Of a stretch of DNA of 41,694 nt, positions 1-9,270 are shown in pieces. This DNA comes from an alpha proteobacterium SCGC AAA280-B11 (GTDB lineage: Bacteria > Pseudomonadota > Alphaproteobacteria > Pelagibacterales > Pelagibacteraceae). The notes under the pieces were generated by a model that was not told the DNA's origin, ran no database searches, and saw only the letters and a list, made by a program, of their open reading frames with translations. Numbering within the stretch: position 1 is the stretch's first letter; each line of letters begins with the position of its first letter. The translations under genes were made by a program, and so were the position numbers. The DNA lies in assembly GCA_000371745.1 (NCBI GenBank), contig AQUH01000004.1, positions 1 through 41,694 of the forward strand, written 5' to 3'.

Positions 1-435
1 TTTTTTTTATTAATGGCAGCAAGAAATGAACACATTGTTAACAAAATAAATTTTTATCTTAAAAAAAACTTTATTATAGTTTGTGATAGATTTTTTTATT
101 CGACTTTAGCTTACCAACATTATTTGGAGGGTATGGATAAAAAATTTATATTTAATATTCAAAAAAAAATTTTTAATAAAGTTCATCCAAATATTACTTT
201 TTTGATTGATTTAAATAAAAAAGAATCAAAATCTAGAATTAAAAAAAGATCAAAAAGAACAAACAGATTCGATAGATTATCAAATTATCATTTTAACAAA
301 ATAAGAAACGGTTTTTTAAAAATATCTAAAATTTATAAAAATAAAATAATTTTAATTAATGGTAGTAAATCGATGTATGAAATTAAGAATGAAATCAATA
401 ACAAAACTTTAAAACTATTAAATGCAAAACGTTAA
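1..435 (+). CDS. tmk: Thymidylate kinase, C-terminal part (5' truncated by window edge)
   Basis: Frame is open from base 1 (FFLLMAARNEHI...); CDRFFYSTLAYQ and DLNKKESKSRIKKR match the thymidylate kinase DR(Y/F)..ST and LID regions; followed by holB. Confidence 0.85.
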   Translation, partial: FFLLMAARNEHIVNKINFYLKKNFIIVCDRFFYSTLAYQHYLEGMDKKFIFNIQKKIFNKVHPNITFLIDLNKKESKSRIKKRSKRTNRFDRLSNYHFNKIRNGFLKISKIYKNKIILINGSKSMYEIKNEINNKTLKLLNAKR

Positions 436-1363
436 TTTTTTAAATATTGAGGAATTAAATAAATCTCAGAGGTTATTATACGGTCATGATGATTTATTTA
501 AAAAACTAACAAGTTTATACAAAATAAAAAAGCTACCTAATAAGATTATATTTAGTGGTTTCGATGGAGTAGGGAAGGCTACTTTTGTTTATCATTTAAT
601 AAATGCTATTTTATCAAGCCAAGAAGAGAATTCTTATAATCTTTCTGAAAAAAAAATTTTAGAAACCAATAAAAGTTATTTAGATTTGATTAATAATGTT
701 AATTTTAATTTAAAGCATTTAAAAGTAGATGATTCTAAAAAAATAATTTCAATAGAAGAAACTAGAGAAATAATAGATTTTTTTAATAAATCATCAATTA
801 ATAATAAGCCAAAAATTTTTTTTCTAGAAGGCGCAGAAAATCTTAATAAAAGCTCCTCAAACTCAATCTTAAAAGTTTTAGAAGAATTACCAGAAAATAA
901 TTATTTTTTTATTTCTCATATTGAAAATAAAAAATTATTGGAAACAATTAAATCCAGATGTTTTAACTGTAGACTTTTTGTTAGTTCCAAGGAAAGTCAA
1001 ATTATAAAAAAAAAGTTAATAGCTCAATATGACGCTAGTGACACTATTATTCCCAATTTAACGCCTGGAATAAACCTTAAAATAAGTCTTTTGTTTAAAG
1101 AACTAGACCTACATAAAAAAGATTTTTCAACAAAAATACTAGCTATCCAAAGTTATTATTTAGAAGAAAAATATAATAAAGTATTAGATTTAATGCATGT
1201 ATATATTGAAAATTACTTCGCTAATAATATAGAAAAAAATAATTTTTTTAAAAATTTTAGAATAAGAAATAAAATTAATAATATTATTCATAATATTAAT
1301 TCAATTAATAACGAGATTAAAAGTAGTTTTTATGAAATTAATCTTTTACTAGGCATCAAATAA
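422..1363 (+). CDS. holB: DNA polymerase III delta' subunit
   Basis: FSGFDGVGKATFVYHLINAIL (P-loop), FFLEGAENLNKSSSNSILKVLEELPENNYFFISH; tmk-holB-metG order. Confidence 0.85.
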   Translation: MQNVNFLNIEELNKSQRLLYGHDDLFKKLTSLYKIKKLPNKIIFSGFDGVGKATFVYHLINAILSSQEENSYNLSEKKILETNKSYLDLINNVNFNLKHLKVDDSKKIISIEETREIIDFFNKSSINNKPKIFFLEGAENLNKSSSNSILKVLEELPENNYFFISHIENKKLLETIKSRCFNCRLFVSSKESQIIKKKLIAQYDASDTIIPNLTPGINLKISLLFKELDLHKKDFSTKILAIQSYYLEEKYNKVLDLMHVYIENYFANNIEKNNFFKNFRIRNKINNIIHNINSINNEIKSSFYEINLLLGIK

Positions 1364-2884
1364 TGAAAAATTTTTACCTCACTACACCTATTTATTACCC
1401 TTCAGCAAAACCACATATGGGCCATGCTTATTCGAGTATATCAGCTGATGTCATAGCGAGATTTAAAAGAATTGAAGGCTATAAAGTCAATTTTTTAACA
1501 GGAACGGACGAGCACGGTCTTAAAATCCAAAGAGCTGCCGAACAAAAAAAAAAAAATCCAAAAGATTTTTGCGATGAAATTTCTAAAAACTTTATTGATC
1601 TTGCAAAAAAATTAAATCTTACAAATACTGATTTTATAAGAACTACAGAAGCTAGACACAAAAAAACTGTTACTAAACTGTGGAGTATTCTTGAAGAGAA
1701 AAAAGAAATTTATATTTCTAAATATTCTGGATGGTATTCCGTATCTGATGAAGCATTTTATACAGAGGACGAAATTGAAACTAAATCTGATCTTAAAATT
1801 TCTAAGATCTCAGGATCCAAAGTTGAGTGGATGGAAGAAGAATCTTATTTTTTTAGACTTTCAAAATGGCAAGAACCTTTATTAAAATATTATGAAGATA
1901 ATCCTAATTTTATTTCTCCAACAAGTAGAAAGAATGAAGTTATCAGTTTTGTTAAAAGTGGACTAAAAGATCTTTCAATTAGCAGAACTTCTTTTAAGTG
2001 GGGCATACCAGTTCCAAATAATGATAAGCATATAATCTATGTTTGGCTTGACGCTCTCACTAACTACATAAGCGCTTTGAATTATTTTGAAAAAGATAAT
2101 AAAAATGAATTTTGGCCTGCAGATGTTCATATTATAGGAAAAGATATTATTAGATTCCATTGTGTTTATTGGCCAGCTTTTCTATTGGCGGCTGGGATTT
2201 CTCCACCAAAAAAAAGTTTTTGCTCATGGGTGGATTCTTTCTGGAGAGGAAAAAATGTCTAAATCAAAAGGAAATATTTTAGATCCTTTAGAGATTATTG
2301 AAAATTACGGCCTAGATGAAATTAGATATTATTTAATGAAAGAAGTTATTTATGGCGAGGATGGAAAAATAACACCGGAAAATTTAATTAATTGCATTAA
2401 TAGCGATTTAGCCAACAATATTGGAAATTTATATCAAAGAGTAACTTCAATTCTTCATAGTAAGTTAAATTCTACAATACCAAATTGCCAGCCAAATGAA
2501 AATTCTGACATAAAAATATTAAATTTAGTTGAAGAGAATTTAAATACACTAATTAATACTTTTAATAAATTTGAAATTCACAATTATTTGAAAAATATTA
2601 TTCAATTATGTTCTGAAGTTAATAAATATGTAAATGATTCTGCTCCTTGGTCTATTAAAGAGGACAATCTGCAAAAAAGAAACGTAATAATATATGTGGT
2701 TTTAGATTTTATTAGAAAAGTATCTATACTACTTCAACCAATTATACCTGAAAAAACTAAAATAATACTAGATTCATTAGATGTTAATGAAAATGACAGA
2801 TTTATAAAAAATATAAATAAAAATTTTGCTCTTACGCATGGTAATAAAATTAAAAAAATAAATATTTTATTTAAAAAACAATGA
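1363..2884 (+). pseudogene. metG: Methionyl-tRNA synthetase interrupted by a single-base frameshift at an A8 run (ORFs 1363..2262 and 2162..2884)
   Basis: N-terminal ORF has TTPIYYPSAKPHMGHAYSS; the KMSKSKGN motif is in the second frame; removing one A from run 2208-2215 gives a continuous PPKKVFAHGW reading. Confidence 0.85.
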
Positions 2885-3651
2885 TTGTAGATTCGCATTG
2901 CCACCTTGATTACGAACCTTTAATTAATAATATTGATCAAGTTTTAATAAACGCTAAAAAAAATAATATTACAAAATTACTAACTATTGGTACAAGTTTT
3001 GAAAGCTCTATTAAAGTTTTAGATATAGTTGGAAAATACGAAAATATTTATGGCGCGATAGGTATTCATCCTAATTCCACAACTGGAAATTTAGATAAAT
3101 TAATCAGTATTCTCGAACTTAAAAAAAAAAGTAAAAAAATAATAGCTTTTGGCGAAACGGGTTTGGATTATTTTTATAAACACAGTAAAAAAAATGATCA
3201 GATCGTTTCATTTGAAAAACATGTTGAATTTTCTACAGTTGAGGGTGTACCTGTGATTGTTCATACAAGAGAAGCCGATGATGACACTATTTCTGTTATT
3301 AAAAAAAACTTCGTTAAGACAAATTTTTTAATACACTGTTTTACTGGATCATTAGATTTTGCAAAAAAATTACTAGATTTGAATTGTTTAATATCATTCA
3401 GCGGAATAATAACTTTCAAAAAATCAGAAGAATTAAGAAAAGTTGTAAAATATGTGCCTTTGGACAGAATGTTAATAGAGACAGATTCTCCTTATTTAAG
3501 TCCTGATCCATTCCGAGGCAAGAGCAATGAGCCTGCGTATGTAAAAATTGTTGCTGAAACCGTTGCATTAATTAAACAAACAAATTTTGATTTAGTTGCA
3601 AATTCTACAACAGATAATTTTCATAAATTGTTTTTTAATGAAAAAAACTAA
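2881..3651 (+). CDS. TatD family hydrolase/DNase
   Basis: MIVDSHCHLD start, IGIHPN, FGETGLDY, LIETDSPYLSP motifs. Confidence 0.9.
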   Translation: MIVDSHCHLDYEPLINNIDQVLINAKKNNITKLLTIGTSFESSIKVLDIVGKYENIYGAIGIHPNSTTGNLDKLISILELKKKSKKIIAFGETGLDYFYKHSKKNDQIVSFEKHVEFSTVEGVPVIVHTREADDDTISVIKKNFVKTNFLIHCFTGSLDFAKKLLDLNCLISFSGIITFKKSEELRKVVKYVPLDRMLIETDSPYLSPDPFRGKSNEPAYVKIVAETVALIKQTNFDLVANSTTDNFHKLFFNEKN

Positions 3652-4423
3652 AGTAATTTTATTAGGAAGCGGAAGTTCTTTAGGTGTTCCAAGAATAGAT
3701 GGTTATTGGGGTAAAGTTAATAAAAAAAATAAAAAAAATCATAGAATGAGATGCTCGTTATTTATCAGGTATAAAGGAATGAATATAATTATAGACACAT
3801 CACCAGATATAAAAAATCAAGTTCTTAAAAATAAAATTAAAAAAATTGATTTCGTTATTTATACTCATGATCATGCAGATCAAACCCATGGAATCAATGA
3901 ACTTAGACCATTTTTTTGGCTTAATAAAAAAAAAATACCAATCTACGCTGACAAAGAAACATCAAGTTATTTAATGCGTTCTTTTAAATATCTATTTGTG
4001 AAGCAAAGCAAATATTATAAACCCATATTAAAGATGAATATTATTAAGAATAATTTTTATTTAAAAAAAAATAAAAATTTTATTCAGATAAAAAAAATAG
4101 AAGTCAAACATGGGGACATAAATGCTAATGGATATTTATTTAATAATATAGCTTACATTAGTGACTGTAGCTCAATATCAAGTAAATCATTAAAAAAGCT
4201 TATCAATTTAAAATTATTAATTATAGATTGTTTAAAATTTAAAGCTCACGCTACTCATTTAAATTTTAAAAAATGCTTATCTTATATAAAAATATTAAAA
4301 CCAAAAAAAACTATACTTACTAATTTACACAGCGATATAGATTATTTATCATTTAAGAAAAAATTATCAAAAATATCTAAAACAATAACTCCTGGCTACG
4401 ATGGACTTAAGGTTGTTATTTAA
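3638..4423 (+). CDS. Metallo-beta-lactamase-fold hydrolase, PhnP-like
   Basis: MKKTKVILLGSGSSLGVPR, YTHDHADQTHGINELR, AYISDCSS; start set at ATG 3638 rather than the tracked 3596. Confidence 0.8.
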   Translation: MKKTKVILLGSGSSLGVPRIDGYWGKVNKKNKKNHRMRCSLFIRYKGMNIIIDTSPDIKNQVLKNKIKKIDFVIYTHDHADQTHGINELRPFFWLNKKKIPIYADKETSSYLMRSFKYLFVKQSKYYKPILKMNIIKNNFYLKKNKNFIQIKKIEVKHGDINANGYLFNNIAYISDCSSISSKSLKKLINLKLLIIDCLKFKAHATHLNFKKCLSYIKILKPKKTILTNLHSDIDYLSFKKKLSKISKTITPGYDGLKVVI

Positions 4424-6531
4424 TGAGTAAAAAAAAAGAAATAGCAATATTATTACCTAATAAAGAAGATTATTCAAAAAATAATGCTGCTGCTGCTTCA
4501 ATTTGGGTAAAAGATTTTAATAGGGGTGAACTATTTAATAAAACAACAATTTTCGGTGTGGCTAAATCTTTACCTTATTTATCAAAAAATTTTATTAATT
4601 TAAATAATAAATTTTTAATAGGTAATAGTTATTTTTATTTAAAAAGTTTTATAAAAAGATTACCAAAAAATACAAAAATAATAGAAATTCACAACAGGCC
4701 GCATTTTTTTTTAATTCTTAAAAAAAAAATTCCTAATATAAAATTTATATTGGTATTTCATAATGATCCTAATTTATTAAGAGGATCAAAAACAATTAAT
4801 GAAAAAATAAAAATTTTAGAAAGTTGTGATGAAATTATTTTTGCAAGTTCTTATATCAAAGAAAGATTTTATTATAATTTAAAAAACACATTAAACCAGA
4901 AGGGAAATGTAGTTTATCCCTCAACCAATTATTATAATCATAATTTTAATAAAAAAATTCAAAAGGAAAAAATTATTATTTTTGTTGGAAAAATGAATTC
5001 CTCTAAGGGTTATAATATTTTTGGTGAGGCAGCTCTTAAAGTTTTAAACAAGTATAAAGATTGGCAAGTTATAATTGCTGGTAATGAAAAAAGAGAAACT
5101 TATAACTTTTACCATAAGAGACTTAAATTCTATAAATGGATTTCCCATAATAAAATTATTAATCTTTATAAAAAGTCCTCTATTTCTATCGTTCCATCTG
5201 TCTGGGAAGAGCCTTTTGGTCGAACAGCCATGGAATCCTCAGATATGGGTAATGCTGTAATAACATCCGGAAGGGGTGGATTAAAAGAAACATCCTTTAA
5301 ACCAATTATTCTTAAAAAATTAGATGCAATTTCTATTGAAAATGAAATTATAAAATTGATTAAAAGTCCAAAATTATTAAGAAAAATACAAAATTTTAAC
5401 TATAAAAATAAAAAAATTAATTACATAGATAATCTTAATTTAATAAATTCCATAAAAAAAAAGCTTCTTTTAAATAAAAAAAAAAATCTTATTAATTCTA
5501 TTAATAGAATATTACATATTTCAAATTTTGATGAAAAAACTCATCATAGATTATTTAATATTAATTTAGCCAATAAAATTAGCAATGGATTTGCTAAAAA
5601 TAAAATTTCGATAATTAATTTTAGTGATAGATCTTATGTAAAAAGTAAATTTTTTTTATATGCTTTAGAAAATGAAGTTAAAAATATTCTTAAAAATTAT
5701 AATCCTAATCTAATTTTATTAGGCCATACAAATTTATTGTCATTATCTTTTTTGCAGGAAATCAAATTTTACAATCCAGGTTTAAGAATAGCCTTTTGGT
5801 ACGAAGACTCTGTTAATAAAAATGGACCAGATTTTAATAAAAATATATCCTTTTTAGAGAAGTATAAATCAGTTGTTGATCAGTATTTTGTAACAACTAA
5901 CAAATATCACGTTCAAGCCTCAATACCTAAAAATAAATTAAATTATATCCCTGTACCATGTTCAGCATCAACGGAAAATCTAGATTTATACAAAACTAAA
6001 AATCATGAATTTGATATTTTTTTTGCATCCAGTCACGGGGTAAACAGGGGGGTTCTTAAAAAAAATAAAATAGATGAAAGATATAACTTTTTAAAATTGC
6101 TAATAGAAAAATCTAAAAATATTACTTATAATATATTTGGTTACGATAATATTTCTCCTGTATGGGGTGATAAATTTTATGATGAAATTTCAAAATGTAA
6201 ATTTGGGCTAAATTTGAGCAGGGGAAAACCTACAAAACATTACTCTAGCAACAGAATCGCTACATTGATTGCTAATGGGATCCCTACTTTAATAGATCAA
6301 AATACTAAATTTAACGATTTTTTTTCCAATAATGAAGTAATTTTTTATAAAAATATTGATGATTTAATTGTTAAAATTAATTTTTATAAAAAAAATGAAA
6401 ATGCAAGAAAAAAAATAGGGTTTAATGGAAAGAAAAAGTACTTCAAAATATTTAACAATCAAATTGTTGCTGATTATATTCTTTCTAAAACTTTGAAAAC
6501 GAAACCTAATTTTAAATATATATGGGAGTAA
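4423..6531 (+). CDS. Two-domain glycosyltransferase (GT4-like N-terminal half, CgeB/GT1-like C-terminal half)
   Basis: N-half IIFVGKMNSSKGYNIFGEAALKVL...VPSVWEEPFGRTAMESSDMGNAVITS; C-half WYEDSVNKNGPDF...FDIFFASSHGVNRG...FGLNLSRGKPTKHYSSNRIATLIANGIPTL. Confidence 0.75.
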   Translation: MSKKKEIAILLPNKEDYSKNNAAAASIWVKDFNRGELFNKTTIFGVAKSLPYLSKNFINLNNKFLIGNSYFYLKSFIKRLPKNTKIIEIHNRPHFFLILKKKIPNIKFILVFHNDPNLLRGSKTINEKIKILESCDEIIFASSYIKERFYYNLKNTLNQKGNVVYPSTNYYNHNFNKKIQKEKIIIFVGKMNSSKGYNIFGEAALKVLNKYKDWQVIIAGNEKRETYNFYHKRLKFYKWISHNKIINLYKKSSISIVPSVWEEPFGRTAMESSDMGNAVITSGRGGLKETSFKPIILKKLDAISIENEIIKLIKSPKLLRKIQNFNYKNKKINYIDNLNLINSIKKKLLLNKKKNLINSINRILHISNFDEKTHHRLFNINLANKISNGFAKNKISIINFSDRSYVKSKFFLYALENEVKNILKNYNPNLILLGHTNLLSLSFLQEIKFYNPGLRIAFWYEDSVNKNGPDFNKNISFLEKYKSVVDQYFVTTNKYHVQASIPKNKLNYIPVPCSASTENLDLYKTKNHEFDIFFASSHGVNRGVLKKNKIDERYNFLKLLIEKSKNITYNIFGYDNISPVWGDKFYDEISKCKFGLNLSRGKPTKHYSSNRIATLIANGIPTLIDQNTKFNDFFSNNEVIFYKNIDDLIVKINFYKKNENARKKIGFNGKKKYFKIFNNQIVADYILSKTLKTKPNFKYIWE

Positions 6532-6543
6532 TACTAGATAACT

Positions 6544-6562
6544 AACATTATAAATGTTTTTT
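6544..6562 (+). terminator. Rho-independent-like terminator after the glycosyltransferase gene
   Basis: AACATT-ATA-AATGTT stem-loop followed by a T run, immediately after stop at 6531. Confidence 0.5.
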
Positions 6563-7478
6563 ATAAATCTATTTTTGATAAAGCGTTATTTTTAAATAAA
6601 TTAGACTCCTTTATGTACCTTCTTACCATTTGAGTAGTTTTGTGGCCTGTCATATTCATAATACTTTTTTCATCAGCACCTGATCCTGCCGCTACTGTTG
6701 CAAAACCAGATCTTAAACTATGTCCTGAGTATTTTTTTGGATCAAATCCAGCTACAGATAAATATTTTTTAATTAAAATTGCTACCATTTTATCTGAGAT
6801 ATTAAAGACAAAGCCTTTTTTTGATTTAGAGATTTCAATCCATTTTTTTAAAAAAATAACAGGGCAAAAATTCTCATCTTTAAAATAGGGTATAGCCTTA
6901 ATCATACCTTCTCCAGATTGGTCAGTTTTTGATCTTTTGATAAAAATTTTTACACCTTCTTTTGTGAACTCCAAGTCTTCATGATCAATATTAACAAGCT
7001 CAGATCTTCTAAAGCCACCTGAAAATCCAATTAATATTAAGGCTTTGTCTCTATCCTTTCTTGATTCATCTTTTTCCGATTTTTCAATAATATTAATAAT
7101 TTCCTTTAATTCATTAATTAAAATTGGTTTTTTAGATTTCTGAAATACGCCCTTTTTTCTTTGTATCCCCATTAAATTTTCAATAATAAGTGGGTGCTTA
7201 ATATCTATATAGTGCCCTTTAACCTTGTGAATTACACTAATAGAAGCCAGTCTACGTTTTAACGTGCTTACTTTTGAATTTGATGACAGGTGAGTAATAT
7301 AGAAAGAAACGACTTTTGGCTGAGCTGGCAACGCACTAAAATTGTTTTTTTTGCAAAAATCAACAAAATGGTTAAAGTCAGATTTGTAAGCTCTAATTGT
7401 ATTGGCTGATTTGGAGGATTTAATATTGTCTAATGTCTCAATCTCAATAGAACTTAAATCTTTTACTAAATTTGACAT
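6561..7478 (-). CDS. Tyrosine recombinase/site-specific integrase
   Basis: Catalytic set present: GGFRRSEL (Arg), RSKTDQ (Lys), HSLRSGF (HxxR), MTGHKT (GH), VRRYI (Tyr); start placed at MSNLVKDLSS (7478); tracked ORF reaches 7523. Confidence 0.88.
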   Translation of the reverse strand: MSNLVKDLSSIEIETLDNIKSSKSANTIRAYKSDFNHFVDFCKKNNFSALPAQPKVVSFYITHLSSNSKVSTLKRRLASISVIHKVKGHYIDIKHPLIIENLMGIQRKKGVFQKSKKPILINELKEIINIIEKSEKDESRKDRDKALILIGFSGGFRRSELVNIDHEDLEFTKEGVKIFIKRSKTDQSGEGMIKAIPYFKDENFCPVIFLKKWIEISKSKKGFVFNISDKMVAILIKKYLSVAGFDPKKYSGHSLRSGFATVAAGSGADEKSIMNMTGHKTTQMVRRYIKESNLFKNNALSKIDL

Positions 7479-7482
7479 AAAT

Positions 7483-7507
7483 TTCCGATAACCATTAATT
7501 ATCGGAA
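7483..7507. repeat. Perfect inverted repeat TTCCGATAA-N7-TTATCGGAA just upstream of the recombinase start
   Basis: Read directly: TTCCGATAA (7483-7491), ccattaa, TTATCGGAA (7499-7507). Confidence 0.9.
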
Positions 7508-7566
7508 CTATTAATACAACCATAAATTGATGTCAATATCTAACAAAAGAGTTATTTATCATTATA

Positions 7567-7938
7567 ATGCATCTAAAATTCGATAACTTTGAACTTAAGC
7601 TTAATCTAGATAACTCTCAAACAGCACTCAAATTAGCCAAATTAAGCTCATTTAAAGCCCAAATAAACACTTGGGGCGAAGAGATATACTTCGAGACCAC
7701 TAATCTAGGCATTAAACCAGATAAAAACGCTAGAGATATAGTCACTTTTGGTGAAGTTGCTTATTGGTGTGAAGGCAATTCAATAGCAATTGGCTTTGGA
7801 AAAACACCAGTTTCTATAGAAAACGAAATAAGACTAGTCTCAAAAGTTAATATTTTCGCAACTTTTATCACATCTTCAAAAGTACTTAATAATCTCAAAA
7901 AGCTTAATAATAATGATAAAATAAGTATCATAATTTAA
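7567..7938 (+). CDS. Cyclophilin-like fold protein (TM1367-like family)
   Basis: TWGEEIYFETTNLGIKPDKNARDIVTFGEVAYWCEGNSIAIGFGKTPVS resembles the TM1367/cyclophilin-like family. Confidence 0.6.
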   Translation: MHLKFDNFELKLNLDNSQTALKLAKLSSFKAQINTWGEEIYFETTNLGIKPDKNARDIVTFGEVAYWCEGNSIAIGFGKTPVSIENEIRLVSKVNIFATFITSSKVLNNLKKLNNNDKISIII

Positions 7939-7973
7939 ATAGTTAAGTTTATATAAAAAGCTATTTAAAACAT

Positions 7974-8029
7974 GTATTTAGTTATAATACTTAAAGTATC
8001 ACTTTATGTTATAGTAACTATTTAAATAC
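7974..8029. terminator. Possible bidirectional terminator/dyad between convergent genes
   Basis: Imperfect dyad GTATTTA...TAAATAC around a central ATACTTAAAGTAT palindrome (7987-7999) between convergent stops at 7938 and 8032. Confidence 0.4.
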
Positions 8030-8031
8030 AG

Positions 8032-8538
8032 TTAATAATAATGTCTTTTTGGCTTTTGAATCCTCCATTCTTGAGTACTGCCTAATCTGCCCTTATTGAT
8101 AGGCTCAAAAGGGTTAACCCAACCTCCATAAATAGACCAATCTTTCTTAGGCGTTGTAAAGTTGAATTTAATCTCTTTCTTCTTTAACTTTTCACGCTCC
8201 TTTTCAAGTTGAGCCTCACGTTCAGCTTCACGTTTCTTTTGGTAAGCATATAAATCATCATAAGAAGTATCGATCTTTTTAACTTCTTCCTTTGAATCGG
8301 AAACTTCAATGGCGGGTTTTTTAGCTTTTTTACCAGTCATTGATTCATATAAAGATGGATCATTAACTTCCATATAAGGTCCCCATTTTTCAATTAATTG
8401 ATTATGAGTATCTTTTATGAGCTGATTAAAAGTTGGCTTTGTTTTGACACGGCACATGCTTTTGTAACGAGGATTTGATAAAAAAACCCTTTTATTACGA
8501 GCATAATAACCGATTTTGGATGGATGTATTTTTTTCAT
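8032..8538 (-). CDS. Hypothetical protein with charged coiled-coil segment
   Basis: ORF of 168 aa; ATGA overlap with the upstream gene; KKREAEREAQLEKEREKLKKKE helix. Confidence 0.65.
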   Translation of the reverse strand: MKKIHPSKIGYYARNKRVFLSNPRYKSMCRVKTKPTFNQLIKDTHNQLIEKWGPYMEVNDPSLYESMTGKKAKKPAIEVSDSKEEVKKIDTSYDDLYAYQKKREAEREAQLEKEREKLKKKEIKFNFTTPKKDWSIYGGWVNPFEPINKGRLGSTQEWRIQKPKRHYY

Positions 8539-9104
8539 TTTCTACCTCCTTTTTTTCTTTTTTTCTGAGCTTTTAAAAGAAGTTCCTCATACAATTGAAC
8601 TCTGCCAATTAATCTTCCCTCGATGGTATTCAATTTCAATAAAGAGCTTCCGGCATTGGAATCTCTTGTGAATGCCACACCAATTAAAGATTGATTTTTT
8701 AGAACTTTATTCTGATCACCTTCTTTAAAATCAGAATGAGTTATTTTATCAGAGGCTTTAGGTTTGTAAGAGTCTGCATCAAATTCTAGAATTTCATTTC
8801 CATAAATTCCGGTTTCTATGACACCAACCCTTCTCAATCTCCATAATAACTCTATAAGTTTTATAAAGATTTCCTCTTCATACGCCCCAAATGGTTTGTA
8901 CACTTTAAACATGCTACTTTTGAAAGTATTAAATTCTTCAATACTTTCTCCAATAATCACATGTTTTTCTGCTGTTAGGCCATGAGTTAAAGCATTGCCA
9001 CTCACCTTCTCTTTTCCAGATACAGTTCTAGGGCCAGTGCTTTTCTTGGCGTTTTGTCTATTAGCTCTAACCTTGTTGTTAGAGACTACTTTTAGTTTAG
9101 TCAT
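8535..9104 (-). CDS. Hypothetical protein of the 'STGPRT..GK..VSGNALTHGLTA' type
   Basis: N-terminal motif NRQNAKKSTGPRTVSGKEKVSGNALTHGLTAEK; start placed at MTKLKVV (9104) rather than the tracked 9143. Confidence 0.7.
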   Translation of the reverse strand: MTKLKVVSNNKVRANRQNAKKSTGPRTVSGKEKVSGNALTHGLTAEKHVIIGESIEEFNTFKSSMFKVYKPFGAYEEEIFIKLIELLWRLRRVGVIETGIYGNEILEFDADSYKPKASDKITHSDFKEGDQNKVLKNQSLIGVAFTRDSNAGSSLLKLNTIEGRLIGRVQLYEELLLKAQKKRKKGGRK

Positions 9105-9264
9105 AATTGCTCCATAATAATTTGATCCAAACGCGCAACCCACATGGCTAACGCTTTCGCGATCAAAAAGTTTAGTAATTTAAGGGCCACCAGAGACTGG
9201 TAAAAATTTAAGGCCGCATAGTTTGGAGTAACTATGTAACTAAAGCTAAAAATAATTTAGCAAT
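9105..9264 (-). other. Hairpin-rich 5' leader of the 8535/8032 operon (possible structured RNA)
   Basis: Three perfect stem-loops: 9245-9261 (6 bp), 9217-9236 (7 bp), 9189-9201 (5 bp, flanked by GGCC on both sides). Confidence 0.4.
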
Positions 9265-9270
9265 ACATAC

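Noticed and set aside
1479-1661. Antisense or shadow ORFs (1479-1661, 1691-1885, 1975-2160, 10018-10251, 13404-13622, 22938-23255, 23403-23708, 28432-28890, 31315-31527, 38236-38448, 40772-41068, 41297-41632 and others)
   Set aside because: All lie opposite or out of frame within well-supported genes and show no recognisable protein features
2162-2262. Programmed ribosomal frameshift in metG
   Set aside because: No known metG uses programmed frameshifting and no supporting stimulatory element was seen; an indel or slippage is simpler
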